Shown here: positions 26,606 through 35,012 of the stretch, one piece after another | Position numbering within the stretch: the first letter of the stretch is position 1 | How the letters are laid out: each line of letters opens with the position of its first letter | Assembly: GCA_021299095.1 (NCBI GenBank) | Contig: JAJTFW010000026.1 | Location: 1 to 60,662 of the forward strand | Direction of reading: 5' to 3' | Origin: Sphingobacteriales bacterium | Lineage (GTDB): Bacteria; Bacteroidota; Bacteroidia; AKYH767-A; OLB10 | Length of the DNA: 60,662 bases | Notes under the pieces: generated by a model | Databases searched by the model: none | Told to the model about the DNA's origin: nothing | What the model saw: the letters and a program-made list of their open reading frames with translations, nothing else | Translations under genes and position numbers: made by a program

Positions 26606-26647
26606 AAAACGACGAAGGGCCGCGTTCCGGCGGCCCTTCGTCGTTTT
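26606..26647. terminator. Bidirectional terminator downstream of the T9SS repeat gene
   Basis: An 18-bp perfect stem (26606-26623 with 26630-26647), 6-nt loop, core CGAAGGGCCG, and AAAA/TTTT on its outer ends. It insulates sppA from the upstream 871-residue T9SS gene. Confidence 0.85.
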
Positions 26648-26658
26648 GAATGTGTAGC

Positions 26659-29274
26659 TTATTGCTTCGTCAGCATTAGGGTAGAAGTGACGTTTCCTGT
26701 TATTCTAACGACATAATTACCGGGTGCGAGTGTATTTAAATCCAGTGTAATCTGAAGGGTGTTTTCGGGCCTCTGACTTTGGATTAATCTGCCGGCTAAA
26801 TCATAAACTTGAACCAAATCCACAGTGTGGCCAAGCCGATTGCTGATCATGCATCGGCCGTTAGTAGGATTGGGTGCAGCAATGAATCCCGACTGAGCTG
26901 CAATCGTACCAAGTCCTGTGCAGTTGTCCACCAGGATATCGGTAATCTCGCTGAGCATAGAGCAAACTCCATCACTTACAAGTACAGTATAATCGCCGGT
27001 AGCATTTACAACCAGTTGATCGGCGGTGGCGTTTGGAATGATATTTCCATCAACAAACCACTGATATGTCCACAGCGGGTCGGTTAAGGCAAAGAGTGTC
27101 ACGGAATCGCCTTGGCAGAAGGTCGTGGGGCCACCCGGGTTTACGAATGCATCGGGGCTTGTACGGATGGTGATGGGTGCTGAGTTCAGATAGCTCCACA
27201 TCGGAGGGTCGCTCGAATAGATGCGAATGCGGTAATCTGTTCCATCGGTTAATCCGTTGGGCAAGTTGAAGAGAATGGATGAGCTTCCGGATGCTGAAGT
27301 GGATCCAAGCACATAGGGGAAGGTGAAGTCTCCGAAATCATCGCTCAACTCGACAATGAATTGGTTGCCGGCATTCCAAATTCCGGTAGGGGTGATGTTA
27401 ACAGTGTAGGAATTATCCGTACACAATGTATCGGAGCTTGTGGTGAAGGACAAGCTGTTCTGCCTTCTGAAAATGCAACCATAGCCTCCGCCTGCCGACA
27501 ACACGGTGGAACTATTTAAGGTGTCCATGTCGAAAATCTGATCCTTGTTGAATTTCAGTTCACGGCCCCATACATTTCCGCCGTTGTTGGTGCTGTATGT
27601 TTCGTTCAGAGAAGTAAACCAACCGGTAGAGGAGGAGATGAAAAACAAGGCGTCTACCGGATTGCTACTGAGCGAAGTGAACAAGAGGTTCCAGTTGTTG
27701 CCTCCGTCAGTGGTTTTCAGGATTTCGCCAACGCTTGTACCCAGATATCCTGTATTAGCGTTCACAAAATGCATGGAGGAGGTTTCAAATCCGCTTCCGT
27801 TGGCAAGCAGATTCCAACTGGTGCCATTGTTGGGCGAAACCACGATATAGGGCTGATCTGTTGAAACGACAATGGTTGTTCCGAAACATTGGATTTTCCG
27901 GAAATTGTAACCGATACCGGTAAGTCCTGTGGAAATGCTTGTCCAAGTTGTGCCTCCGTTCGTGGAGGTCAGTACGGTGGCATCATCACCACATACGTAC
28001 AACTGACCGACGTTATTCCTTGCGATGCCAAAAAGGTTTTCACTGACACCGCTTAATGGTGTGGTCCAGGTTGTACCTCCATCATTTGTTCGGATAATTG
28101 TTCCGTTGTATCCGCAGGCGATACCCGTTGTTGCTGTCCAGAACAGGATGTCGTTCAGGTCTTCACCGCCAGCATTTGTGCTAAGGGCAGTCCAAGTATT
28201 TCCGCCATTGGTGGTTTTGAGTACTGTTCCGGCACCACCAGCTGCAAAGGCTATATTGGCATTGGCTGCATCGATTGCAGCAAGTGGGTAGTCGCTTGCG
28301 CGGAGGCTTTGTTCTGTCCAGCTTGTTCCGCCATTGGTACTTCCGTACTGTGTACCCGCTGTGCCCAAGGCCATGCGAACACCTGAACTGCCCAACCGGA
28401 CTGCTCTGGCTTCAAACCAAGGATAAACTGAAGTAAAGGGCGTCCAAGATGTACCTGTATTGCCAGTGGAAAATACGTATCCCTGGTCACAACCAACTAG
28501 CCCATTCCCGGATATGTCAAAGTCACAGGCAATTTGATTAGCGAAAACAGCCTGCGCGGGCCCGGCAAGTGTAGAGAAAGTGGTGCCACCGTTTGATGTA
28601 TAATGCAACTCGTCGTTGTCCAGGATCCAGATTTGCTGTGCATCGGGCATACATGCATCCACAAAATCATCCGATGACCCTATAGTCAAATCAGTCCAGG
28701 AAATCCCTCCATCCGTGCTACGCTTGGCAAGTCCACCGTCACCAACCAATACACCGGTGCCATTGGCTAGAAAGGTGATGTCACGGATATCACCTGTAAT
28801 GCTGCCGATGACGGCATTCCAAACTGTGCCGCCATTCACCGTTGCCTGTAGACTGCTCAGGCCGGTCAGTCCATCGCGAACACCGACAAAGGCTGTGTTC
28901 TGGTCGAGCATGACCAATGCAGTGATAGTCGATAGTGGGAAGCGATACAACAGATCCCATGTAAATCCGCCGTCAGAGCTGCGAAGAATGTCGGAACTGA
29001 ATCCCAGCATACCGGTATCCGCATTGATAAACCGGACGTGCTGAAGGTCTTCGAATGTTCCTGCAAACTGTGGCTTCCAAGTTTGTCCACCATCCGTGGT
29101 ACGAATCAGGGTGCCGTTTTCGCCGGCCGCCCATCCAGTGGACGCAGAAATGAAGTGAAGGCTGTTGAGGGTGTTACCCTGTGGAGTAGGGTGTGCCCAG
29201 TTCCATTGGGATAGGCCTGCATGATGGGTAAAAAGAAAAGCAAGGGGCAAGACAAGTCGTAGGATTCTTTCCAT
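26659..29274 (-). CDS. Secreted T9SS protein with YCF48/BNR-type propeller repeats
   Basis: 871 residues. A signal peptide (about 1-22, ending GLSQ) is followed by about 13 copies of an Asp-box-like motif of the form S/T-x-D/N-G-G-x-x-W (for example TTDGGQTW, STDGGISW, TNDGGTTW) up to about residue 590, suggesting two beta-propellers. Then come an Ig/jelly-roll-like segment, a PKD-like segment (TFCQGDSVTLFAL), and a type A T9SS sorting tail (PNPTNGR..., VYDLAGRLI, LAPGNYVVRI). It should be secreted through the outer membrane and surface-attached or released. No catalytic site is visible; binding or adhesion is plausible. Confidence 0.85.
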   Translation of the reverse strand: MERILRLVLPLAFLFTHHAGLSQWNWAHPTPQGNTLNSLHFISASTGWAAGENGTLIRTTDGGQTWKPQFAGTFEDLQHVRFINADTGMLGFSSDILRSSDGGFTWDLLYRFPLSTITALVMLDQNTAFVGVRDGLTGLSSLQATVNGGTVWNAVIGSITGDIRDITFLANGTGVLVGDGGLAKRSTDGGISWTDLTIGSSDDFVDACMPDAQQIWILDNDELHYTSNGGTTFSTLAGPAQAVFANQIACDFDISGNGLVGCDQGYVFSTGNTGTSWTPFTSVYPWFEARAVRLGSSGVRMALGTAGTQYGSTNGGTSWTEQSLRASDYPLAAIDAANANIAFAAGGAGTVLKTTNGGNTWTALSTNAGGEDLNDILFWTATTGIACGYNGTIIRTNDGGTTWTTPLSGVSENLFGIARNNVGQLYVCGDDATVLTSTNGGTTWTSISTGLTGIGYNFRKIQCFGTTIVVSTDQPYIVVSPNNGTSWNLLANGSGFETSSMHFVNANTGYLGTSVGEILKTTDGGNNWNLLFTSLSSNPVDALFFISSSTGWFTSLNETYSTNNGGNVWGRELKFNKDQIFDMDTLNSSTVLSAGGGYGCIFRRQNSLSFTTSSDTLCTDNSYTVNITPTGIWNAGNQFIVELSDDFGDFTFPYVLGSTSASGSSSILFNLPNGLTDGTDYRIRIYSSDPPMWSYLNSAPITIRTSPDAFVNPGGPTTFCQGDSVTLFALTDPLWTYQWFVDGNIIPNATADQLVVNATGDYTVLVSDGVCSMLSEITDILVDNCTGLGTIAAQSGFIAAPNPTNGRCMISNRLGHTVDLVQVYDLAGRLIQSQRPENTLQITLDLNTLAPGNYVVRITGNVTSTLMLTKQ

Positions 29275-29369
29275 GGGGAAGGATGTTTGGTTTCAGCCAC
29301 ATAGTTACAGGAAATGCAGCGCGAAATCGCTGACCTTCAGCTGAAAATTTGAAGAAAGATATCAACTGA

Positions 29370-30023
29370 TCAGGACGCCTCTGGTCCCTTCCGCCGGTTC
29401 AGTTCATCACGGAACCGGGAAGCCGCTTCGTAATCTTCATCGTCGATTGCACGAACGAGCGAATTCTTCAAATCCTCTTCAGAAAGCGTGGAAAGATCGG
29501 ACTCTGAGCGACCGGATGCGATACGCGCCGGGGTTTTGCTTTTGGCCGTATCGCTTGTTGCCTCCGGAAGGGCAGGTTTTTCACCTTCGCCAGCCTCCCC
29601 TTCTTCGTTCTCGTCGAGGATCATTCCAGCTTGCGATAAAATCGATTCATCGGTGTAAATCGGGCAATTGAAGCGGACCGCCATAGCGATTGCATCGGAT
29701 GTCCGTGCATCAATTTCCCGAACCTCTCCGGCCTCATTCGAACAGACGAGTTTGGAAAAAAAGATCCCTTCTTTCAGGTTGTAAACGATCACTTCGTCTA
29801 TCGATATGTTGAATTCGATTGCGAAGTTCCGAAAGAGGTCGTGGGTGAGCGGGCGGGTCGGCTGCATGTGCTCCAACTCGACGGCAATGGCCTGGGCTTC
29901 GAACCCACCGATGATGATGGGAAGACGGCGCTGACCGTTTTCTTCGCCCAAAATCAGGGCGTATGCACCGGTCTGGGTCTGGCTAAACGACAGTCCGATG
30001 ATTTCCAGCTTGATCTTCTCCAT
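29370..30023 (-). CDS. Bifunctional nuclease (DUF151) family protein with C-terminal UVR motif
   Basis: 217 residues. BFN domain about 1-130 (LPIIIGGFEAQAIAVELE, ARTSDAIAMAVRF), an acidic/low-complexity linker (about 135-175), and a C-terminal UVR/UvrB-C-like helix pair (SEEDLKNSLVRAI, YEAASRFRDEL). Members have reported DNase/RNase activity, but the physiological role in Bacteroidota is unclear. It follows etfA by 25 nt and is probably in the etfB-etfA operon. TACCTTTC (30040-30033, minus) is a one-mismatch -7 element 9 nt before the ATG. Confidence 0.88.
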   Translation of the reverse strand: MEKIKLEIIGLSFSQTQTGAYALILGEENGQRRLPIIIGGFEAQAIAVELEHMQPTRPLTHDLFRNFAIEFNISIDEVIVYNLKEGIFFSKLVCSNEAGEVREIDARTSDAIAMAVRFNCPIYTDESILSQAGMILDENEEGEAGEGEKPALPEATSDTAKSKTPARIASGRSESDLSTLSEEDLKNSLVRAIDDEDYEAASRFRDELNRRKGPEAS

Positions 30024-30048
30024 GATCCGTCTGAAAGGTAGAAAAAAA

Positions 30049-31029
30049 TCAGGCGTGTGCGGATTTGAATTCCCGGATGGCAGAAATCAATTGCGGGATC
30101 ACATCAAAGGCGTCACCTACAATGCCGTAATCTGCTGCTTTGAAAAAGGGAGCCTCTGGATCCTTGTTGATGACCACAATCGTTTTGGAGGAACTGACAC
30201 CAGCGAGGTGCTGAATAGCACCCGAAATTCCAATGGCGATGTAAAGATTCGGGCTTACGGCGATTCCGGTTTGGCCAACGTGTTCAGAGTGAGGTCTCCA
30301 ATGCGCATCGCTTACGGGCTTGGAGCAGGCCGTGGCTGCACCCAGCAAATCGGCTAATTCTTCAACCATGCCCCAATTCTCTGGTCCCTTTAATCCGCGC
30401 CCACCAGAAACAACGATTTCGGCCTCAGGAAGCGAAACCTTATCGGAGGCCTTGACTATTTCTTTGACCATAGCCCTGAAATCTCCTGGGCGCACTTCCG
30501 GTTGGAAGGATTCTATCGAGACTGTGGTTGGCTTTTCCTCCAGTTTGTAGGAATTTGGAATAAGGCTTATCACTTTGTTGGCACTGCTCAAGGTTACATC
30601 GGCGAATGCTTTTCCCGAAAACGCCCCTTTGCGAACGGTGATTGATGCGCCATTGAATACTGGCAGGTCTATCGCTCCATCCACGTAGCCGGCATTCAGC
30701 TTGGCAGCAATGCGAGGAGCCAAGGCTTTACCAGTAAAACTGGCGCTGAGCACCACAACCGTAGCATTGGTATGGCTAGCAGCCTGAGCGATTACCGAGG
30801 CGTATGCCTGGTTTACAAATGATTTTAGTTGTTCATTGTTGACCTGCAAAACTCGTCCTGCGCCATATTGGCCCAATCTCGACAATTCGCTTTCAGAAAC
30901 ATCTCCTATGGAGATTGCAACAGCATCAGTTTGATGTTGTGCGGCGACTGCTGCAGCGTAGCTGGCTAGCTCAAACGTGGATTTTTTGAATTTACCACCG
31001 TTGTTTTCGGCATAGAATAGTACTGACAT
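30049..31029 (-). CDS. etfA: Electron transfer flavoprotein alpha subunit
   Basis: FAD-binding subunit of the heterodimer that takes electrons from acyl-CoA dehydrogenases to the quinone pool. 326 residues: N-terminal adenine-nucleotide-like domain, then the FAD domain with VVSGGRGLKGPENW, PVSDAHWRPHSEHVGQTG and YIAIGISGAIQHLAG. Downstream of etfB with a 19-nt gap. Confidence 0.95.
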   Translation of the reverse strand: MSVLFYAENNGGKFKKSTFELASYAAAVAAQHQTDAVAISIGDVSESELSRLGQYGAGRVLQVNNEQLKSFVNQAYASVIAQAASHTNATVVVLSASFTGKALAPRIAAKLNAGYVDGAIDLPVFNGASITVRKGAFSGKAFADVTLSSANKVISLIPNSYKLEEKPTTVSIESFQPEVRPGDFRAMVKEIVKASDKVSLPEAEIVVSGGRGLKGPENWGMVEELADLLGAATACSKPVSDAHWRPHSEHVGQTGIAVSPNLYIAIGISGAIQHLAGVSSSKTIVVINKDPEAPFFKAADYGIVGDAFDVIPQLISAIREFKSAHA

Positions 31030-31048
31030 GCGTGTGGGTTCTTGGAGG

Positions 31049-31786
31049 TTATATCACTTTGGCTTCCTGGTGCAGCAAGCCTACCAACTTCACTGTTTCT
31101 GTGGCATCAACAAGTTTTACGCTGCTTCTGGGGGCGGGCTTTTCTAAACGCTCGATGTGCTGATAAACGGGAACTTCAACTGCGGGAACAACAGTGAGGG
31201 GTTTTGTTCGCGCACTCATGATGCCGCGCATATTTGGAATGCGTGGCTCGGCCATTCCCTCGGTGGCACTGGCAACCAATGGGAGCGGACATGAAATCAC
31301 TTCTTTACCCCCTTCGATTTCTCGCTCGAGGCTGGCTTGCCCCCCTTCAATTTGAAGGCTTTTGACAATGTTGACTGAGGGCAGGTCAAGGAGTTCAGCA
31401 AGCATTGAGCTTACTTGAGCACCGTTGTAATCAATGGATTCACGCCCGGTCAAAATCAGGTCGTAGTTCTGTTCTTTGGCGTAAGCTGAAATCTGCATTG
31501 CAACGAAAAATGCATCGCGCGGCAGTGCATCGATCCGTACCGCATCGTGTGCCCCAATGGCCAAAGCCTTGCGGAGCGTAGGTTCGGTGGATGAATCGCC
31601 GACGTGTAACACAGTAACTGTTCCACCCTGGGCTTCGGTCAGCTCCAATGCACGGGTGAGAGCGATTTCATCGTAAGGATTAATTATGAACTGCACACCG
31701 TTGATATTCAATGACTTGTTGTCGTCATTAAAGGTGATTTTCGTGGTTGTGTCGGGTACGTTACTGATGCAAACAAGAACTTTCAT
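31049..31786 (-). CDS. etfB: Electron transfer flavoprotein beta subunit
   Basis: Partner of EtfA; binds AMP. 245 residues with INPYDEIALTRALEL near residue 36, the GRESIDYNGAQV motif (about 112-123), and the CPLPLVASATEG segment that contacts the FAD domain. First gene of the operon, divergent from the TPR protein and pdhB, an arrangement common in Flavobacteriia. Confidence 0.95.
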   Translation of the reverse strand: MKVLVCISNVPDTTTKITFNDDNKSLNINGVQFIINPYDEIALTRALELTEAQGGTVTVLHVGDSSTEPTLRKALAIGAHDAVRIDALPRDAFFVAMQISAYAKEQNYDLILTGRESIDYNGAQVSSMLAELLDLPSVNIVKSLQIEGGQASLEREIEGGKEVISCPLPLVASATEGMAEPRIPNMRGIMSARTKPLTVVPAVEVPVYQHIERLEKPAPRSSVKLVDATETVKLVGLLHQEAKVI

Positions 31787-31805
31787 GCCTTCCGATTTCA
31801 GGCTG

Positions 31806-31813
31806 CAAACCTA
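31806..31813 (-). promoter_or_regulatory. Promoter of etfBA
   Basis: TAGGTTTG on the minus strand, 19 nt before the etfB ATG, with TTG (complement of 31833-31835) exactly 19 nt upstream: TTG-N19-TAnnTTTG. Confidence 0.65.
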
Positions 31814-31847
31814 AGCAAACGCGCCAACCTGCCAATAATCAAAGTCA

Positions 31848-31876
31848 TTTGGATTCGTCGGACAGAGGTAAATTTG
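31848..31876 (+). promoter_or_regulatory. Promoter of the small TPR gene
   Basis: TTTG (31848-31851), 17 nt, then TAAATTTG (31869-31876), which ends 4 nt before the ATG at 31881. A complete Bacteroidota sigma-A promoter placed so that the transcript would start at the initiation codon. Confidence 0.7.
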
Positions 31877-31880
31877 CAAG

Positions 31881-32204
31881 ATGCCAGATCAAAACAGGAT
31901 TTTAGCCCTCGAGGCCATGTTGGCGGAAGATCCCTCAGATCCATTTTGCCGCTACGCGTTGGCCTTGGAATATGCCGGATTGGAATCGGGTTCCCAAAGG
32001 AGTATTGATCTTTTGCAAGGCTTGGTGGCTGATACCCCCGTTTATCTTCCTGCTTATTATCAGCTCGGTAAATTGCTTGGGGATGCCAACCGAAAATCCG
32101 AGGCCATGCTGGTCATTCAGGCGGGTATACAGTTGGCCCGTTCAACGGGTGAAAAACACGCACTGGCTGAGTTGAACTTTCTTGCCGAGGACTACGCTGA
32201 TTGA
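31881..32204 (+). CDS. Small TPR-like protein
   Basis: 107 residues, all helical, with three TPR-like helix pairs (RYALALEYAGLESG, AYYQLGKLLGDANRKSEAM). No signal peptide or membrane segment, so cytoplasmic. Small TPR proteins of this sort are recurrent neighbours of central-metabolism genes in Bacteroidota; the function is unknown. Upstream of pdhB on the same strand, but pdhB has its own promoter. Confidence 0.7.
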   Translation: MPDQNRILALEAMLAEDPSDPFCRYALALEYAGLESGSQRSIDLLQGLVADTPVYLPAYYQLGKLLGDANRKSEAMLVIQAGIQLARSTGEKHALAELNFLAEDYAD

Positions 32205-32257
32205 AGCCGCCGACTTGCCCGTGTTTCGGCTCAGGGGTAAGGTGAGGCTGAATGACT

Positions 32258-32265
32258 TATTTTTG
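32258..32265 (+). promoter_or_regulatory. Promoter -7 element of pdhB
   Basis: TATTTTTG, 19 nt before the pdhB ATG at 32285. Confidence 0.5.
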
Positions 32266-32284
32266 CTGTGATTAACCATCAGAC

Positions 32285-33268
32285 ATGAGAGAAATTCAGT
32301 TTCGTGAAGCGCTTCGTGAAGCACTCAATGAGGAGATGCGTAGGGATGAACGGGTGTTTTTAATGGGAGAAGAAGTTGCCCAATACAATGGTGCCTACAA
32401 GGTCAGCCAGGGTATGCTGGATGAATTCGGGCCGCGCAGGGTTATTGATACGCCAATCGCCGAACTGGGATTTGCTGGTATCGGAGTAGGAGCCGCCATG
32501 AATGGTCTTCGTCCTGTCATTGAGTTCATGACGTTCAACTTTTCACTGGTTGCCATCGATCAGGTGGTTAATTCGGCAGCGAAGATGATGAGCATGAGTG
32601 GTGGTCACTTCAATGTCCCCATCGTATTCCGAGGGCCTACTGCTTCTGCGGGAATGCTCAGTTCACAGCACAGCCAGGCATTTGAGAATTGGTATGCCAA
32701 TTGTCCGGGACTCAAGGTAATTGTTCCCTCCAATCCGGCCGATGCCAAGGGGCTACTGAAATCAGCCATTCGCGATGATGATCCGGTCATTTTCATGGAA
32801 TCGGAGCAGATGTACGGCGACAAGGGCATGGTGCCTGATGGCGAATATCTGATGCCAATTGGCGTGGCTGACATTAAGCGGGAGGGAAGCGATGTGACGA
32901 TTGTATCATTCGGTAAAATGATGAAAGTGGCATTGAAGGCAGCCGAGGAATTGGCAGCCGAACAAATCGATGCCGAAGTCATTGATTTGCGCAGTGTCCG
33001 CCCAATCGATTACAAAACAATTGTAAATTCTGTACGCAAAACAAACCGTTTGGTCATTGTTGAAGAAAGTTGGCCGCTGGCCTCCATCGCCTCCGAAATC
33101 GGTTTTAAGGTTCAGAAAGACGCTTTCGATTACCTGGATGCTCCCGTTTTGCGGGTTATGGGTGGGGATGTGCCGCTTCCCTATGCGCCTACTTTAATCG
33201 ATGCCTACCTTCCGAATCCTGCCCGGGTCATCAAGGCGGTGAAAGAGGTAATGTACATGAAGGCCTGA
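32285..33268 (+). CDS. pdhB: Pyruvate dehydrogenase E1 component, beta subunit
   Basis: Forms, with the alpha subunit, the thiamine-diphosphate decarboxylase that feeds acetyl groups to the lipoyl E2. 327 residues with the start [17 protein letters not shown], the [15 protein letters not shown] active-site segment, [21 protein letters not shown] and the C-terminal [14 protein letters not shown]. The alpha subunit and E2 genes are not adjacent. The closely related 2-oxoisovalerate dehydrogenase beta is an alternative, but the sequence fits PdhB better. Confidence 0.93.
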   Translation: MREIQFREALREALNEEMRRDERVFLMGEEVAQYNGAYKVSQGMLDEFGPRRVIDTPIAELGFAGIGVGAAMNGLRPVIEFMTFNFSLVAIDQVVNSAAKMMSMSGGHFNVPIVFRGPTASAGMLSSQHSQAFENWYANCPGLKVIVPSNPADAKGLLKSAIRDDDPVIFMESEQMYGDKGMVPDGEYLMPIGVADIKREGSDVTIVSFGKMMKVALKAAEELAAEQIDAEVIDLRSVRPIDYKTIVNSVRKTNRLVIVEESWPLASIASEIGFKVQKDAFDYLDAPVLRVMGGDVPLPYAPTLIDAYLPNPARVIKAVKEVMYMKA

Positions 33269-33291
33269 TTCGATTCGTTTACTTCTATACC

Positions 33292-33329
33292 AAAACAAAA
33301 AGCGACTCAAGTGGGTCGCTTTTTGTTTT
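33292..33329. terminator. Bidirectional terminator between pdhB and the His-rich protein gene
   Basis: A perfect 15-bp stem (33292-33306 with 33315-33329), core AGCGAC/GTCGCT, 8-nt loop, AAAACAAAA and TTTTGTTTT arms. It serves two convergent genes. Confidence 0.87.
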
Positions 33330-33361
33330 ATGCTGACTTGGCAATGCGTTTTAAGTGGGTA

Positions 33362-33859
33362 TTAACGCCGGTGGTGGTTGTGCGGATGGTGCGGAGGTGG
33401 TCCATCTGATTTGCGTTCCCTTAACCTACCGATCAACTCACGCTTAAATTCATCTTCGGCATGGTACAGCATGACGACTTTTTTTGCGGGAAGTACCTGT
33501 TTAAATTGTGCATGGTATTTTTTTCGGATGTCAAGTTCTTGCTGTCCGAAAGCAATTTCCTCGTCCGCCAGTTTCTCGATTTCAGCCGCATTGAGGTTGT
33601 CTATCTTCTCCCGGCTTGAGCGCATTTTTTTGCCATGCTCATGCCTCAATGTGCTCATTTCATCGGTATAGCTATTGAATACGGGCCAAAACACTTTGGC
33701 CTCATCCGGACTCAATTGCAGTTTGCGTGTGAAAAACGCAATCCGCATGGATTCGATTTCTTCCTTGACTTCAGGTCCGGGTTGAGGAGGCTGCGCCAAA
33801 CTAAAATGGCTGGTAAGCACAGAAGTTAAAAGCACGAAAAGGAATTTGTATGCGTTCAT
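33362..33859 (-). CDS. Periplasmic Spy/LTXXQ-like helical protein with His-rich tail
   Basis: 165 residues. Signal peptide about 1-22 (ending SLAQ), then a helical region with two similar modules (FFTRKLQLSPDEAKVFWPVF and KKYHAQFKQVLPAKKVVMLYHAEDEFK), as in metal/stress-sensing periplasmic proteins of the Spy/CnrX type. It ends in a His-rich tail (HHPHNHHRR), which can bind metals. Its ATG overlaps the anti-sigma gene stop by 4 bp. In this family the protein is often the periplasmic sensor or target of the adjacent sigma/anti-sigma pair. Confidence 0.7.
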   Translation of the reverse strand: MNAYKFLFVLLTSVLTSHFSLAQPPQPGPEVKEEIESMRIAFFTRKLQLSPDEAKVFWPVFNSYTDEMSTLRHEHGKKMRSSREKIDNLNAAEIEKLADEEIAFGQQELDIRKKYHAQFKQVLPAKKVVMLYHAEDEFKRELIGRLRERKSDGPPPHHPHNHHRR

Positions 33860-34368
33860 GGTTCTATGGATTGCATCAATGTGTGTTCGTCTACATGCAG
33901 CATAAGGTATTCCTCGTATGCGCGTTCTCTGTAGGATGAGTCTGTTTCAGGTTCGACTTCTTCAATTAAAACTTCCTGGTATGCATTCATGAGCTCGTTC
34001 TCCGGCATTTCGTGAAGCAGTGCATCGTCAATGGTTACTTCCGAGGATTCAACACGTTCGGCTTTAAGATTGTTTTGAGCGAACTGGCTGTTGATTCCGG
34101 AATCAATCGGGAAGTAAACGAGGAATAAAACGCTTAGGATCACCAGATAGAGACACGTGCCCGCCAAGGGAGAGAGCCGGAGTGAATATGTAGGTTGCGA
34201 TTGCTCGAGGCTGCTAATCTTCTCCTGAATCTGCGATGGCACTTCCAGTAGGTACGTGCTGGCGGGAGTGAACACGCGGGTTCCAGCCAATTCGTAAAGC
34301 GGTGAATGAACTCCCAGCTCTTCTCGAACTTCTTGGATTCGGCTTTCTTGTTCTTTATGCGACAGCAT
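33856..34368 (-). CDS. Putative membrane anti-sigma factor
   Basis: 170 residues. An N-terminal cytoplasmic part (1-85) is followed by one transmembrane helix (about 88-108, LYLVILSVLFLVYF) and an acidic periplasmic part. No zinc-finger (HxxxCxxC) is visible. The call rests on its position between an ECF sigma gene and a periplasmic effector and on the topology, so it is inference. Translationally coupled (ATGA) to the next gene. Confidence 0.55.
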   Translation of the reverse strand: MLSHKEQESRIQEVREELGVHSPLYELAGTRVFTPASTYLLEVPSQIQEKISSLEQSQPTYSLRLSPLAGTCLYLVILSVLFLVYFPIDSGINSQFAQNNLKAERVESSEVTIDDALLHEMPENELMNAYQEVLIEEVEPETDSSYRERAYEEYLMLHVDEHTLMQSIEP

Positions 34369-34400
34369 GCTTGTTTAAGATATGAGTTCGGGCTCTGGGT

Positions 34401-34955
34401 TTAACCGTTTTTCAGTTTTAATTCGATTTTTTTTGCGGCATGGTGATAAGAGGCCTTCAAAGCTCCAACCGAAGTTCCCAGGACTTCAGACATTTCTTCA
34501 TAGCGCAATCCGTCAAAGTAGCGCAATTGAAAAACGAGTCGTTGTTTAGGAGGGAGACTCAGGATGGCTTGCTGTAATCGGTACTCGAGTTTATTCGCGT
34601 CCATGGAATCATGCTCCATGAGCTTTGAGGCTAACTCCTTTTCGACATCAATCAGTGGCAAGAAAAAGCGCCGACGTTTCTGACGCAGGAATGCCAGGCA
34701 CTCATTGGTGGCAATACGATAAATCCAGGTAAACAATTGACTGTCCTCCCGGAATCCATCCAGGTTCTGCCATACCTTGATGAACGTGTTTTGTACCAGG
34801 TCGTTGCTATCATCGTGGTCGATGACCATGCGGCGAACCAGTTGATACACGCGCTCGGTATGTGCCTCAACAATCAGTCTGAACGCGTAATGCCTGTTTT
34901 TTCCTTCCTCCGAATGGAAGAGTGTAATCAACTCATGGTCGCTGTACGTACTCAT
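34401..34955 (-). CDS. ECF-type sigma-70 family RNA polymerase sigma factor
   Basis: 184 residues: sigma region 2 (about 25-95; DLVQNTFIKVWQNLDGF, FTWIYRIATNECLAFLR) and region 4 (about 125-180; LPPKQRLVFQLRYFDGLRYEEM, helix-turn-helix VLGTSVGALKASYHHAAKKI). It directs transcription of a small regulon, typically including its own operon, when released from the anti-sigma factor. First gene of a three-gene operon (32-nt gap, then a 4-bp overlap). No TAnnTTTG element lies in the 57 nt upstream, which fits self-regulation from a non-sigma-A promoter. Confidence 0.92.
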   Translation of the reverse strand: MSTYSDHELITLFHSEEGKNRHYAFRLIVEAHTERVYQLVRRMVIDHDDSNDLVQNTFIKVWQNLDGFREDSQLFTWIYRIATNECLAFLRQKRRRFFLPLIDVEKELASKLMEHDSMDANKLEYRLQQAILSLPPKQRLVFQLRYFDGLRYEEMSEVLGTSVGALKASYHHAAKKIELKLKNG

Positions 34956-35012
34956 ACCGGGCAGTGGTTAGAGGACGCAATGCTGCTGAGGTTTATTTTG
35001 TCTTAGAAAAAA

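Noticed and set aside
29335-29345. TTCAGCTGAA palindrome upstream of the T9SS repeat gene as an operator
   Set aside because: Ten bases of palindrome without any promoter element nearby is likely chance.
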